Assembly (NCBI RefSeq): GCF_004786095.1
Contig: NZ_RHPJ01000003.1
Span: 186,001 to 250,000 of the forward strand
Source: Serinibacter arcticus
Lineage (GTDB): Bacteria; Actinomycetota; Actinomycetes; Actinomycetales; Beutenbergiaceae
Length of the DNA stretch: 64,000 nt
Reading direction: 5' to 3'
A program made the position numbers and the translations under genes. How positions within the stretch are numbered: the first letter of the stretch is position 1; each line of letters opens with the position of its first letter. Below, one piece after another: positions 1 to 12,286 of the stretch. Under the pieces are notes generated by a model. That model saw nothing but the letters and a program-made list of their open reading frames with translations. It ran no database searches and was not told the origin of the DNA.

Positions 1-1429
1 CGCGCGCCCGGACGTCAAGCCCGGCGCCCCCGGCGCCCCTACCCTGAAGTTCCAGGACAGCGCTATCGAGGTCGCCTGGTCGACGCCCGCCAACGAGGGC
101 TCGCCGATCATCGACTACGACGTGCAGATCTCCCCGGCCACCGGGGGCGGTCAGCAGTCGGTCGGCACGCAGACCGGTTACACGTGGGGCTCGCTGCAGA
201 ACGGCACCGCGTACACGTTCCGGGTCCGCGCCCGCAACAGCGCACCCGATCCGGGGGACTGGTCTGCCTGGTCCGCGCCGGAGACCCCGGCCGCCCCGCC
301 GGCCACCCCGCAGGCTCCGCGCGCCACCCGCGTGGACACGCCCATCGGTGGCCAGATCCAGGTCGCCTGGCAGGCGCCCGCGAACAACGGCGACGCGCTG
401 CGCGACTACGTGCTCACGCCGTTGCGCGGCGGGGCGGCCCAGCCGGCCATCACACTGCCTCCGGGCCAGACCAGCTACACGTACGCGGCCGAGAACGGCC
501 AGGACTACGCGTTCACCGTCAGCACCTCGAACAAGGCGGGACCCTCGGGAACGTCTCCGGCCTCGTCAAGCGTCCGCTCGTTCGGTCAGCCCGCACAGGT
601 CGGGGGGACCACGGCCGCCCCGACCGGGTCGAACGGTCAGATCGTGGTGACGCACGGGACGCCGTCGGACAACGGTCAGGCCATCTCGCGGTTCGAGTAC
701 GCGCTCAACGGCGGCGGCTACCAGGCGCTTCCGGGGAACAAGATCATCGGTGGTCTCGCGAACGGGTCGAGCTACACGGTGCAGGTCCGGGCGTGCAACA
801 CCTACTGCGGTCCGGCCAGCGCCGCGAGCAGTGCCGCGGTGCCCTACGGCCCGATCGGCAACCCGTCGGTCCGGGGCGAGAAGGTCGGCGCCACGGGCAC
901 CCGGTTCACCATCGCCCGGCCCAGCTCCGGCGCGAACGGCCGTCCGGAGTCGGCCTTCCAGTATCGCGTGAACAACGAGGGCTGGCAGAACGTCCCGGGT
1001 GGCGGAGTCGTCAACCTCGGCAACGACTACGACCAGGCCTACACGGTCGACGTCCGCTACGCCGTCTCGGGTCCCGACCAGGAGACGACGGCGAGCGCGG
1101 GACCCGTGCGCACCGATCCCCGGCCTCCGCCCGTCGTCCCGAAGGTCGAGTCCTTCCGTACTCGAAGCGCCGATGGCGCCAGCGACCCGAGTGGGAACTT
1201 CTGTAGAAACGCGCCGGGCTACCCGTGCTACTTCAGCGACATGCGTTACGAGAACGTTCCGAACGAGATCTACACGATTACGTATAGCGAGAACGGATCC
1301 ATCGTGCGCACGTACACGGGCGAGCGGCTGTCGGGGAACGGTGTTTTCGAAACTGGACGCTTCTCCGGCTTCAACCCGAACATCCAGTTCTGCATCCAGT
1401 CCGGGGGAGGCCCGCGCACCTGCGGCTGA
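1..1429 (+). CDS. Fibronectin type III repeat protein, C-terminal part (5' end outside window)
   Basis: The frame is open from base 2, so the start lies before the window. The visible 475 residues contain several beta-sandwich repeats of FN3 type (for example EVAWSTPANEGSPIIDYDVQ and later YVLTPL, FEYALN and YTVDVRY strands), which suggest an extracellular or surface location. The last ~90 residues form a different tail with four cysteines, and its codons are less GC-rich than the FN3 part. The next gene, a MoxR ATPase, starts 48 bp downstream. In Actinomycetota, large FN3/Ig-like proteins often precede MoxR-DUF58-transglutaminase genes; that link is known context. No enzymatic function is evident. 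Its role as a surface or adhesive protein is inferred. Confidence 0.85.
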   Translation, partial: ARPDVKPGAPGAPTLKFQDSAIEVAWSTPANEGSPIIDYDVQISPATGGGQQSVGTQTGYTWGSLQNGTAYTFRVRARNSAPDPGDWSAWSAPETPAAPPATPQAPRATRVDTPIGGQIQVAWQAPANNGDALRDYVLTPLRGGAAQPAITLPPGQTSYTYAAENGQDYAFTVSTSNKAGPSGTSPASSSVRSFGQPAQVGGTTAAPTGSNGQIVVTHGTPSDNGQAISRFEYALNGGGYQALPGNKIIGGLANGSSYTVQVRACNTYCGPASAASSAAVPYGPIGNPSVRGEKVGATGTRFTIARPSSGANGRPESAFQYRVNNEGWQNVPGGGVVNLGNDYDQAYTVDVRYAVSGPDQETTASAGPVRTDPRPPPVVPKVESFRTRSADGASDPSGNFCRNAPGYPCYFSDMRYENVPNEIYTITYSENGSIVRTYTGERLSGNGVFETGRFSGFNPNIQFCIQSGGGPRTCG

Positions 1430-1477
1430 CGCTCGACTGACTAAGGACCGACCTGTGAACGACCAGAAGGAACCCAC

Positions 1478-2467
1478 GTGACCACCGCCCCCGCAGTCCA
1501 GCACATGAGCGCCGAGCAGGCCTCGTGGTTCTCCCAGACCTTCACCCGGCTGGTCGACAACGTCGGCCTGGCGGTGCTCGGCAAGCCCGAGGCCGTCAAG
1601 CTCGCCTTCACGTGCCTGCTCTCGGGCGGTCACATGCTGCTCGAGGACTTCCCCGGCACCGGCAAGACCTCGCTCGCGCGCTCGCTGGCCGCGACGGTCC
1701 AGGCCAGCCACAGCCGCATCCAGTTCACGCCCGACCTGCTGCCCAGCGACGTCACCGGCGTCACGATCTTCGACCAGGCCTCGCGCGAGTTCGAGTTCCA
1801 CCCCGGCCCGATCTTCGCCTCGATCGTGCTCGCGGACGAGATCAACCGCGCCTCGCCCAAGACCCAGTCGGCCCTGCTGGAGGTCATGGAGGAGGGGCGC
1901 GTCACGATCGACGGCAAGCCCCACGAGGTCGGCCGGCCGTTCCTCGTCATCGCGACGCAGAACCCGATCGAGCAGGCCGGCACCTACCGCCTGCCGGAGG
2001 CGCAGCTCGACCGCTTCCTCATGAAGTCCTCGCTCGGCTACCCCGACCACGACGCGACGGTCGACATCCTGGGTGGCGTCTCGGTCCGCGACCGCTCGGC
2101 GACGCTCTCGCCCGTGATCACGGCGCAGGCCGTCGTCGAGATGATCGACCTCGCCGCGACCGTCTACGTCGACCCCGCCGTGCTGGACTACGTGTCCCGC
2201 CTGGCCGCCGCCACCCGCGGCAAGCCCGAGGAGATCCGGCTCGGCGTCTCCGTCCGCGGCGCGATCTCGCTCGTGCGGGCGGCCAAGACGTGGGCGGCCG
2301 CGAACGGCCGCCACTACGTCGTGCCCGACGACATCAAGGACCTCGCGGAGCCCGTCCTCGCGCACCGCATGGTGATGGACGCCGAGGCCGAGTTCGACGG
2401 CGCCACGTCCGCCGTCTCGCTCGCCCGCGTCCTCGACCAGGTCGCACCGCCCCAGCAGCGCGCCTGA
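1478..2467 (+). CDS. MoxR-family AAA+ ATPase
   Basis: 329-residue AAA+ ATPase. Walker A (PGTGKTS) lies near residues 59-65, Walker B (IVLADEINRA) near 115-124, and the sensor region ATQNPIEQ follows, with the short MoxR C-terminal helical lid. MoxR proteins act as chaperone-like ATPases for partner proteins and are usually paired with DUF58 proteins, as here, where the DUF58 gene starts 11 bp downstream. The GTG start at 1478 is preceded by AAGGA about 7 nt upstream and gives full family length. The likely job is maturation of the DUF58/transglutaminase-fold complex at the membrane; this is inferred from operon context. Confidence 0.95.
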   Translation: MTTAPAVQHMSAEQASWFSQTFTRLVDNVGLAVLGKPEAVKLAFTCLLSGGHMLLEDFPGTGKTSLARSLAATVQASHSRIQFTPDLLPSDVTGVTIFDQASREFEFHPGPIFASIVLADEINRASPKTQSALLEVMEEGRVTIDGKPHEVGRPFLVIATQNPIEQAGTYRLPEAQLDRFLMKSSLGYPDHDATVDILGGVSVRDRSATLSPVITAQAVVEMIDLAATVYVDPAVLDYVSRLAAATRGKPEEIRLGVSVRGAISLVRAAKTWAAANGRHYVVPDDIKDLAEPVLAHRMVMDAEAEFDGATSAVSLARVLDQVAPPQQRA

Positions 2468-2478
2468 GCCTCCCGAGC

Positions 2479-3741
2479 ATGTCGACCACCTCTCGTCCCC
2501 CCGCTGCCGTCGCGGGGACCACCACCCGCGGCCGGATCTTCGCGGCGACGCGGACGACCCTGCGCGCGGGCATCCGGCAGGTCTCGCCCGTGCTCGGCTG
2601 GGTCAGCGTCGCCGCGTGGGTCACCCTCGGCGTCGCCGTCGCGAGCCTCGTGGCCGCCCACCGCCTCGGCTGGGTCGAGCTGGCCGGCCTCGGCTGGGGC
2701 CTGGTCGCGGTGCTCCTGGTGTCCGCGGCCTTCACGATCGGGCGGCACCCCTACGAGGTGCGGCTGCGCCTGCGCGAGCACCGCGTCACCGTGGGGGACC
2801 GCGCCGTCGGCGGCATCACCGTCCGCAACGTCGGAGACCGACGCGTGCTTCCGGCCCGCATCGAGCTGCCCGTCGGTGCCGGACGCGCGGGCTTCGGCCT
2901 GCCGTCGCTCGCCGCGGGGGAGGAGCACGAGGACCTCTTCGCCGTCCCGACCTCGCGCCGCGCCGTCATCACCGTGGGGCCCGTGAGCTCGGTGCGCGGG
3001 GACCCGCTCGGCCTGCTGCGCCGCACCGTGACGTGGACGCGACCGCAGGACCTGTACGTGCACCCGCGCACCGTGCGGCTGACCAGCAGCCACTCCGGTC
3101 TCGTGCACGACCTCGAGGGCAAGGAGTCGCAGGACCTCACGGCCTCCGACCTGACGTTCCACGCGCTGCGCGAGTACTCGCCGGGCGACGACCGGCGCAG
3201 CATCCACTGGCGCTCGTCCGCGCGCACCGGGAAGCTCATGGTCCGCCAGTTCGTCGAGACCCGCCGCTCGCAGCTCGTCGTCGGTCTCTCGTGCCGCCCC
3301 GAGGACTTCGGCAAGGACCCCGAGGAGTTCGAGCTCGCGATCTCGGCGCTCGGCTCCTACGCGCTCCAGGCCGTGCGCGAGCAGCGGGACATCGCCGCGG
3401 TCACCACGGGTGAGACGCTGCGCAGCGCGACGCCGGACGCCCTCCTGGACGCGCTCACCGCCGTCGAGATCGCTCCCGGCCACCACACGCTCACCGAGAC
3501 GTGCCGGGCGATCGCGCGCGACTACCCCCGCGCCGCGATCATCGTGCTCGGCGTCGGCAGCCTCCCCGGCCCGCGCGACGTCCGCGCGATGGCCTCCGTC
3601 CTCCCGCTCGGTGCCGAGGTCATCTGCGTGCGCGCCGAGCCCGGTACCGACACGAAGGTCCGTCGGCTCCCCGGTCTGACGTCCATCACGCTGGGGGCCC
3701 TCGCGGACCTGCCGCGTGCGCAGCACCGGAGCGAGTCGTGA
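2479..3741 (+). CDS. DUF58 domain-containing membrane protein
   Basis: 420 residues from ATG 2479. Two hydrophobic segments near residues 37-80 anchor the protein. The DUF58 signature REYSPGDDRRSIHWRSSAR lies around residues 229-247, followed by a von Willebrand A-like fold region. DUF58 proteins are the usual partner of MoxR ATPases and often sit beside transglutaminase-like membrane proteins. The gene begins 11 bp after moxR, and its TGA overlaps the GTG of the next gene (GTGA), so translation is probably coupled. The open frame extends upstream over moxR, but ATG 2479 is the first start that avoids that overlap and leaves the N-terminal membrane region intact. The molecular role is unknown. 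Confidence 0.92.
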   Translation: MSTTSRPPAAVAGTTTRGRIFAATRTTLRAGIRQVSPVLGWVSVAAWVTLGVAVASLVAAHRLGWVELAGLGWGLVAVLLVSAAFTIGRHPYEVRLRLREHRVTVGDRAVGGITVRNVGDRRVLPARIELPVGAGRAGFGLPSLAAGEEHEDLFAVPTSRRAVITVGPVSSVRGDPLGLLRRTVTWTRPQDLYVHPRTVRLTSSHSGLVHDLEGKESQDLTASDLTFHALREYSPGDDRRSIHWRSSARTGKLMVRQFVETRRSQLVVGLSCRPEDFGKDPEEFELAISALGSYALQAVREQRDIAAVTTGETLRSATPDALLDALTAVEIAPGHHTLTETCRAIARDYPRAAIIVLGVGSLPGPRDVRAMASVLPLGAEVICVRAEPGTDTKVRRLPGLTSITLGALADLPRAQHRSES

Positions 3742-6047
3742 GCGGCACCTCGGCGCCCCCGGTCCAGGTGCGCTCCGGGCGCCGCGCCACCCGCACCGGA
3801 CTCAGCGGCAGCGTCCAGCGCGCGGTCGACCTCGCCGTCCCCTGCGTGCTCGTGCTGCTCGCCCTCCTGCCGCTCTGGCCCGTGTACCGCTCGGGCCACG
3901 CGATCGCGGCGGCGCTCATCGGGGTCACGCTCGGGGCGGCGATCGCCCTGGCCGGTGCGCTGCGCCGCTGGAACGCGATCGTCATGGCCGCGGTCACCCT
4001 CGGTGCCCTCATCGTGACGGCGGCGGTCACCGCGCCGACGACGGCGATCGCGGGCGTCCTCCCGACGATCGAGACCTGGCGCACGCTGGGCATCGCCGTC
4101 GTGCGCGTGTGGAAGCAGGTCCTCACGCTGCAGCCCCCGCTCGGGAACGCGGACGGGCTCCTGACGGTGGTCTACCTGCTGGCGCTCGTGGGTGCCGTCG
4201 TCGCCGGAACGATCGCGCTGCGCGCCCGCGCGCTGCGCCCGCTGGCGCTCGTCGTGCCCGCGGTCGTCCTCGTGGGCTCCGTGCTGCTCGGCACGTCTGC
4301 CGCGGTGACGCCCGCCGTCGTGGCCGGCCTGGGGGTGCTCGCCGGACTCGGCTGGCCCGCGTGGCGCTCGGGTCGCATCGAGCTGAACCGGCCCGTCGGG
4401 ACGGTCGCGCTCGGCGCCGCCGCGCTGGTCGGCGTCGTCGGCGGCACGGTGCTCGGCTCGCCCGACAGCACCCGGTTCGTGCTGCGCGACCACGTCGACC
4501 CGCCGCCGCTCGAGGAGAACTACCCGAGCCCGCTGGCCGGCTTCCGCGACTACGTCAAGAACCACGAGGACGACGTCATCCTCACGCTCGACGGCGTGCC
4601 CACGGACCTCACCCGCGTGCGGCTCGCGACGCTCGACTCCTACGGCGGCCAGGTCTGGGACGTCAGCGACGGCGACACCCCCGCTGGCGGTCGCTACCTG
4701 CGCGCCACGGATCGGTTCGTGCAGGAGATCGACGCCGCCGCCGTCGACATCGACGTCACGATCGGCACCTACGACGACGTCTGGCTCCCGATGACCGGCA
4801 GCGTGGAGGACGTCACGTTCGAGGGCGACCGCGCGACCGACCTGTCGCGCAGCGTGTTCTACAACGAGCAGACCGCCACGGCGATCGTGACCGACCGGCT
4901 GCGCGAGGGCGACACCTTCACGCTCACCACGCTCCCGACGCCGGTGCGGATGGGCGACCAGCTCGGCGGGCAGGTGCTGAGCGACGTCTCGCTGCCGCCG
5001 GTGAATCGGCCACCGGACGGGCTCGGCGCCGTGGCCGCCCGCCTGACCGAGGGCGCGACGACGGACGCCGCCAAGGTGCAGGCCCTGGCGGACGGGCTGT
5101 CGCAGACGGGCTTCTTCTCGCACGGGCTCGAGGGTGACGTGCCCTCCGAGGCCGGGCACGGGGCCGCCCGGATGGCGCTCATGGTCGAGGACGAGGAGAT
5201 GATCGGCGACGCCGAGCAGTACGCCGCCCTGATGACGCTGATGGCGCGCGAGATGGGCTGGCCGGCGCGCGTGGTCTACGGATTCGAGCGCGGCGAGCGC
5301 GACACCGGGACCACCTGGGCCGTCACCGGTGGCAACGTCACCGCGTGGGTCGAGGTCGCCTTCGAGGGGGAGGGCTGGGTCGCCTACGACCCGACGCCCG
5401 ACGAGAACAACGTCCCCATCTCCGAGGATCCGGCTCCGGCCGACAGGCCGCAGCCGCAGATGCTGCAGCCGCCGCCGCCCCCGATCGCGGCCCCCGACGT
5501 ACCGAGCCTCGAGTCCGGCAACGCCGACGTGCAGCCGCAGGAGGACCCCGAGCCCGAGCCGGAGATCCCCGCCGTCGTGCGATGGGCCGCCTACCTCGGC
5601 ATCCCGGTGCTGCTCCTGATCCTGCCGGCCGTGATCGCGCTCGCGCTCAAGGGCCGACGGCGTCGGCGGCGTCGTCGTCGCGGGGACGGCGCGGCGCGCG
5701 TGGCCGGCGGCTGGCTCGAGCTGCAGGACACCGCGCGCGACCTCGGCCTGGCACGCGTCCCGACGGCGACGCGGCGCGAGCAGGCCGGTGCGATCGAGCG
5801 GCACTTCGCCGACGCGGCCGCGTCGGGGGCGGAGGCTGTCGGCACGGCCGGGACCGGAGGTTCGGCCGTCGCGCTGGCGACCCGGGCCGACGCCGCCGTG
5901 TTCGGCCCGGTCCCGGCCGACGAGGACGAGGCCGAGCGGTTCTGGGGTGAGGTCACGGGGACCGAGCGTGGGCTCCGCCGGCACGCCTCGCCGTGGCGTC
6001 GCCTGCGCGCGCGGATCGGCTACGCCTCGCTCCGCCGTCGGGACTGA
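3738..6047 (+). CDS. TgpA-like transglutaminase-fold membrane protein, catalytic Cys and His replaced
   Basis: 769 residues from GTG 3738, which overlaps the DUF58 stop codon. The N-terminal third has about six membrane segments (DUF3488/TgpA-like), followed by a large extracytoplasmic part with a transglutaminase core, a Pro-rich stretch, one membrane helix near residues 614-635, an Arg-rich stop and a cytoplasmic tail. Active TgpA-type cores have a Cys in a GYCEHYA-like motif, a His in HAWVE and an Asp in DPTP. Here the matching positions read GDAEQYA (Ala492), VTAWVE (Thr535) and YDPTP (Asp551). Only the Asp remains, so cross-linking or protease chemistry is unlikely. It may act as a scaffold or binding protein with DUF58, MoxR and FHA. 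The alignment was made by eye. Confidence 0.9.
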   Translation: MSGTSAPPVQVRSGRRATRTGLSGSVQRAVDLAVPCVLVLLALLPLWPVYRSGHAIAAALIGVTLGAAIALAGALRRWNAIVMAAVTLGALIVTAAVTAPTTAIAGVLPTIETWRTLGIAVVRVWKQVLTLQPPLGNADGLLTVVYLLALVGAVVAGTIALRARALRPLALVVPAVVLVGSVLLGTSAAVTPAVVAGLGVLAGLGWPAWRSGRIELNRPVGTVALGAAALVGVVGGTVLGSPDSTRFVLRDHVDPPPLEENYPSPLAGFRDYVKNHEDDVILTLDGVPTDLTRVRLATLDSYGGQVWDVSDGDTPAGGRYLRATDRFVQEIDAAAVDIDVTIGTYDDVWLPMTGSVEDVTFEGDRATDLSRSVFYNEQTATAIVTDRLREGDTFTLTTLPTPVRMGDQLGGQVLSDVSLPPVNRPPDGLGAVAARLTEGATTDAAKVQALADGLSQTGFFSHGLEGDVPSEAGHGAARMALMVEDEEMIGDAEQYAALMTLMAREMGWPARVVYGFERGERDTGTTWAVTGGNVTAWVEVAFEGEGWVAYDPTPDENNVPISEDPAPADRPQPQMLQPPPPPIAAPDVPSLESGNADVQPQEDPEPEPEIPAVVRWAAYLGIPVLLLILPAVIALALKGRRRRRRRRRGDGAARVAGGWLELQDTARDLGLARVPTATRREQAGAIERHFADAAASGAEAVGTAGTGGSAVALATRADAAVFGPVPADEDEAERFWGEVTGTERGLRRHASPWRRLRARIGYASLRRRD

Positions 6048-6088
6048 CCGGGCGCGCGCCCGAGCCGTCAGGCACCACAATGGGCGGT

Positions 6089-9587
<3,499 letters not shown>

Positions 9588-9619
9588 CGCTTCGCGCAGC
9601 CACTCCGCCGCCACCGCGC

Positions 9620-9688
9620 CGAGAGCGACCCGTGCGCCGCGGGAGCGACCCTTGCCCGGTCGCTCCCACGGCGCACGGGTCGCTCTCG
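9620..9688. repeat. Long intergenic palindrome (31-nt arms)
   Basis: Arms 9620-9650 and 9658-9688 are complementary at 30 of 31 positions around a 7-nt loop. Each arm contains the word GAGCGACC twice. It lies between leuA and recO. The rim resembles those of the palindromes at 28277 and 51576. It may serve as a leuA terminator, though no T-run follows. The rest of the 9588-9774 gap holds only the recO promoter. Confidence 0.85.
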
Positions 9689-9762
9689 CGTGAGGGGGCG
9701 GGTGTGCGGGGCTCGGCGTGGCCCGGACCGTGTCGCGAGGCCGCGATGTCGGTGGTGTGGGG

Positions 9763-9768
9763 GAGAAT
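9763..9768 (+). promoter_or_regulatory. -10 element of recO (leaderless type)
   Basis: GAGAAT ends 6 nt before the recO GTG. The same hexamer serves znuA in this window. Confidence 0.5.
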
Positions 9769-9774
9769 GACGCC

Positions 9775-10506
9775 GTGAGGACGTATCGGGACGAGGCGGT
9801 GGTGCTGCGCACCCACGACCTCGGTGAGGCCGATCGCATCCTGACGATGCTGACCCGCGAGCACGGGCTCGTGCGCGCCGTCGCCAAGGGCGTGCGCCGC
9901 ACCTCCAGCAAGTTCGGCGGCCGCCTCGAACCCTTCGGCGTGATCGACGTCCAGCTGTACTCCGGCCGGAACCTCGACGTCGTCACCCAGGTCGACACGC
10001 TCGCGCCGCACGGCCGCTCGATCATGGCCGACTACGGCCTCTACACGACGGCGACGGCGATGGTCGAGACCGCGGCGCGGCTCACCGACGTCGAGCACGA
10101 GCCCGCCACGCAGCAGTACCTGCTGCTGGCCGGGGCGCTGCGCGCGCTCGCCGACCGCCGCCACGCCTCGACGCTCGTGCTGGACTCCTACCTGCTGCGC
10201 GCGCTCGCCGTCGCCGGGTGGGCGCCGACGTTCGCCTCGTGCGCGCGGTGCGGGCAGGACGGGCCGCACCGCGCCTTCTCCGCCCCGATGGGCGGTGCCC
10301 TCTGCACCGACTGCCGCCCGCCCGGCGCCGCCGCTCCCGCGCCCGAGACGTTCCTCCTGCTCGGCGCGCTGCTCGCGGGTGACTGGTCGGTCGCCGACGG
10401 CAGCGACGAGCGCCACCGCCGCGAGTCCAGCGGCCTGGTGTCGGTCTACCTGCAGTGGCACATGGAGCGTCAGCTCCGGTCGCTGCGCCACGTGGTGCGC
10501 GCATGA
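9775..10506 (+). CDS. recO: DNA repair protein RecO
   Basis: 243 residues from GTG 9775. The N-terminus ([21 protein letters not shown]) is the RecO OB-fold that binds single-stranded DNA; the C-terminal helical part carries a zinc motif CARC...CTDC. RecO works with RecF and RecR to load RecA during gap repair. The frame opens further upstream, but GTG 9775 begins at the conserved N-terminus and lies 6 nt after a -10 hexamer. Its stop overlaps the ATG of the prenyl transferase gene (ATGA), a recO-uppS pairing common in Actinomycetota. Confidence 0.96.
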   Translation: MRTYRDEAVVLRTHDLGEADRILTMLTREHGLVRAVAKGVRRTSSKFGGRLEPFGVIDVQLYSGRNLDVVTQVDTLAPHGRSIMADYGLYTTATAMVETAARLTDVEHEPATQQYLLLAGALRALADRRHASTLVLDSYLLRALAVAGWAPTFASCARCGQDGPHRAFSAPMGGALCTDCRPPGAAAPAPETFLLLGALLAGDWSVADGSDERHRRESSGLVSVYLQWHMERQLRSLRHVVRA

Positions 10507-11321
10507 GGCGCCGCGCCGCCGCCGCAGCGACCGCGTGGCAGCCCCACGAGATCACCGCACCGCCGCCGCACCCCTCCGGTGAGACCGCCCCCGTCATCGA
10601 CCCCCGCTTCGTGCCGAGGCACGTCGCGCTCGTGATGGACGGCAACGGCCGCTGGGCGAACGCGCGCGGCCTGCCGCGCACCGAGGGGCACGCGGCCGGT
10701 GAGCAGGTCCTGCTCGACGTCGTCGCCGGCGCCATCGACCTCGGTGTCTCCCACGTCAGCGCGTACGCCTTCTCCACCGAGAACTGGAAGCGCTCGCCCG
10801 AGGAGGTGCGCTACCTCATGGGCTTCAACAGGGACGTGCTGCGCCGCCGTCGGGACGTCATGAACTCCTGGGGTGTCCGCGTGCGCTGGGCCGGGCGCCG
10901 CCCGCGCCTGTGGCGCAGCGTCATCGCCGAGCTGGAGGAGGCCGAGGCGCTCACCGAGGGCAACACGCGCTGCACCCTGACGATGTGCGTGAACTACGGC
11001 GGTCGCGCCGAGATCGCCGACGCCGTGCGCACGATCGCCGCCGAGGCCGCGGCCGGGCGGCTGGATCCCTCGCGCATCAGCGAGCAGACCGTCGCGCGCC
11101 ACCTCGACGAGCCGGACATGCCCGACGTCGACCTGTTCATCCGCACCGGCGGCGAGAAGCGGGCCTCGAACTTCCTCATCTGGCAGGCCGCCTACGCGGA
11201 GTTCGTGTTCCTCGAGAAGGCGTGGCCCGACGTCGACCGCCGCGACCTGTGGGCCGCGGTCCTGGAGTACGCGCGCCGCGACCGCCGCTACGGCGGGGCG
11301 ATCGACGCCGTCGGTTCCTGA
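10503..11321 (+). CDS. uppS: Isoprenyl transferase (cis-prenyl diphosphate synthase)
   Basis: 272 residues from ATG 10503. It extends farnesyl or a similar diphosphate with isopentenyl diphosphate to make the polyprenyl carrier lipid for cell-wall precursors. The catalytic Asp is D46 in VMDGNGRWA. The second signature [15 protein letters not shown] matches the usual RTSGEQRLSNFLLWQ with small changes. The ~35-residue N-terminal extension is basic and Ala/Pro-rich and not conserved. It is translationally coupled to recO by a 4-nt overlap. Whether the product is decaprenyl or undecaprenyl diphosphate cannot be told from sequence. Confidence 0.95.
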   Translation: MRRRAAAAATAWQPHEITAPPPHPSGETAPVIDPRFVPRHVALVMDGNGRWANARGLPRTEGHAAGEQVLLDVVAGAIDLGVSHVSAYAFSTENWKRSPEEVRYLMGFNRDVLRRRRDVMNSWGVRVRWAGRRPRLWRSVIAELEEAEALTEGNTRCTLTMCVNYGGRAEIADAVRTIAAEAAAGRLDPSRISEQTVARHLDEPDMPDVDLFIRTGGEKRASNFLIWQAAYAEFVFLEKAWPDVDRRDLWAAVLEYARRDRRYGGAIDAVGS

Positions 11322-11383
11322 CGGCTTCCCGATCGTGCCCTGAGACGCGACACGAACGACACGTCGATGTCATCGGCCGGTTC

Positions 11384-11389
11384 TAGGGT
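11384..11389 (+). promoter_or_regulatory. -10 element of the VOC gene (leaderless type)
   Basis: TAGGGT ends 6 nt before ATG 11396, with no ribosome binding site in between. Confidence 0.6.
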
Positions 11390-11395
11390 GACGGC

Positions 11396-11752
11396 ATGGC
11401 CCTGCACCTCGGCATGATCACGACCGACTCGACCGACCCGCTCCCGCTCGCGCGATGGTGGGCCCTCGCCCTCGGCGGTGAGGTCGTGGCGGAGAACGAT
11501 GGCTGGTTCGTCGTCGTGATGACGTCCTCCGGTGCTCTCGCGTTCCAGCGGGTCGACGCCGTGACGCCCGGCAAGAACCGCGTCCACCTCGACCTCGTGG
11601 TCGACGGCGACCTGGACGCCGAGCACGAGCGGCTCGTCGGCGTCGGCGCCAGGAGCCTGGGGGAGCGGAGCGAGGGCGCGGCCCGCTGGTTCACCCTCAC
11701 CGACCCGCAGGGCAACGAGTTCTGCGTCGCGCCGGAGGACCACACCGCCTAG
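11396..11752 (+). CDS. VOC (glyoxalase/bleomycin-resistance-like) family protein
   Basis: 118 residues in the beta-alpha-beta-beta-beta fold of the VOC superfamily: start MALHLGMITTDSTDPLPLARWW, middle KNRVHLDLVV, end FTLTDPQGNEFCVAP. This is the actinobacterial glyoxalase-like short form. The substrate is unknown; members include metal-dependent dioxygenases, isomerases and resistance proteins. The start is fixed by the leaderless promoter. Its stop overlaps the stop of the convergent DedA-like gene by 4 bp. Confidence 0.88.
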   Translation: MALHLGMITTDSTDPLPLARWWALALGGEVVAENDGWFVVVMTSSGALAFQRVDAVTPGKNRVHLDLVVDGDLDAEHERLVGVGARSLGERSEGAARWFTLTDPQGNEFCVAPEDHTA

Positions 11753-12273
11753 GGCAGCTCTGCCCCGTCGGCGGTGCTCGCGCGGCGGCGGGCTCGGAGC
11801 CGGAGCGCGACCAGGATCAGCACGGCGAGCGCGATGACCGCGATGGCGGCGATGCCCCACGCCGAGCCGGTCGCGGCGGCCAGCGCCGCGCTCCACGCGG
11901 CCCAGCCGACCGTGGCGTAGATCGTGGCGTGCACGACGCAGCCCAGCAGCATCGCGGGCAGGTAGCGGGGGAACGGCATCGCCACGACCCCGGCGGCCGC
12001 GTTGACGACCGTCTTCGTCCCCGTCGCCAGGAACGACAGCGGGACGGCGACCACACCCCACCGCTCCACCGTGCGCAGCCCGCGCGCCGTGCCCTCGCCC
12101 TGCAGCCAGCGGTGCACGCGTGCGACCCAGGGGCGTCGCGGACGCGTGTGGTCGAGCGACCAGCGCGTCACGAGGCGCGCGATCCAGTACGTGAGCTGCG
12201 TGCGCAGCAGGACGACGCCGAAGAAGAACGCGAACAGCGGCCAGAACGAGGCGCCGTCGAGGGCGGCCGGCAC
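11749..12273 (-). CDS. DedA/VTT-domain membrane protein
   Basis: 174 residues from GTG 12273. Hydrophobic segments surround a DedA-like core (LSFLATGTKTVVNAAAGVVA followed by MPFPRYLPAMLLG), matching the GRFIPG...AG motif region of DedA proteins, which are linked to lipid flipping and membrane homeostasis. It is shorter than the usual ~200 residues and lacks the typical N-terminal E..P.P segment, so it is a divergent or reduced member. It is last in the zinc-uptake run, 13 bp after zur, so it may be co-transcribed. A link to zinc is only contextual. Confidence 0.75.
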   Translation of the reverse strand: MPAALDGASFWPLFAFFFGVVLLRTQLTYWIARLVTRWSLDHTRPRRPWVARVHRWLQGEGTARGLRTVERWGVVAVPLSFLATGTKTVVNAAAGVVAMPFPRYLPAMLLGCVVHATIYATVGWAAWSAALAAATGSAWGIAAIAVIALAVLILVALRLRARRRASTADGAELP

Positions 12274-12286
12274 GGAGGGGGCCCGC

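Noticed and set aside
566-2365. A 599-codon minus-strand frame across the FN3 end and moxR
   Set aside because: No domain, and both plus-strand genes have clear family motifs.
6080-6088. ATG 6080 as the FHA gene start
   Set aside because: It is in frame and cannot be excluded, but neither ATG has a strong ribosome site and 6089 lies 7 nt after a CACAAT hexamer, so 6089 is preferred.
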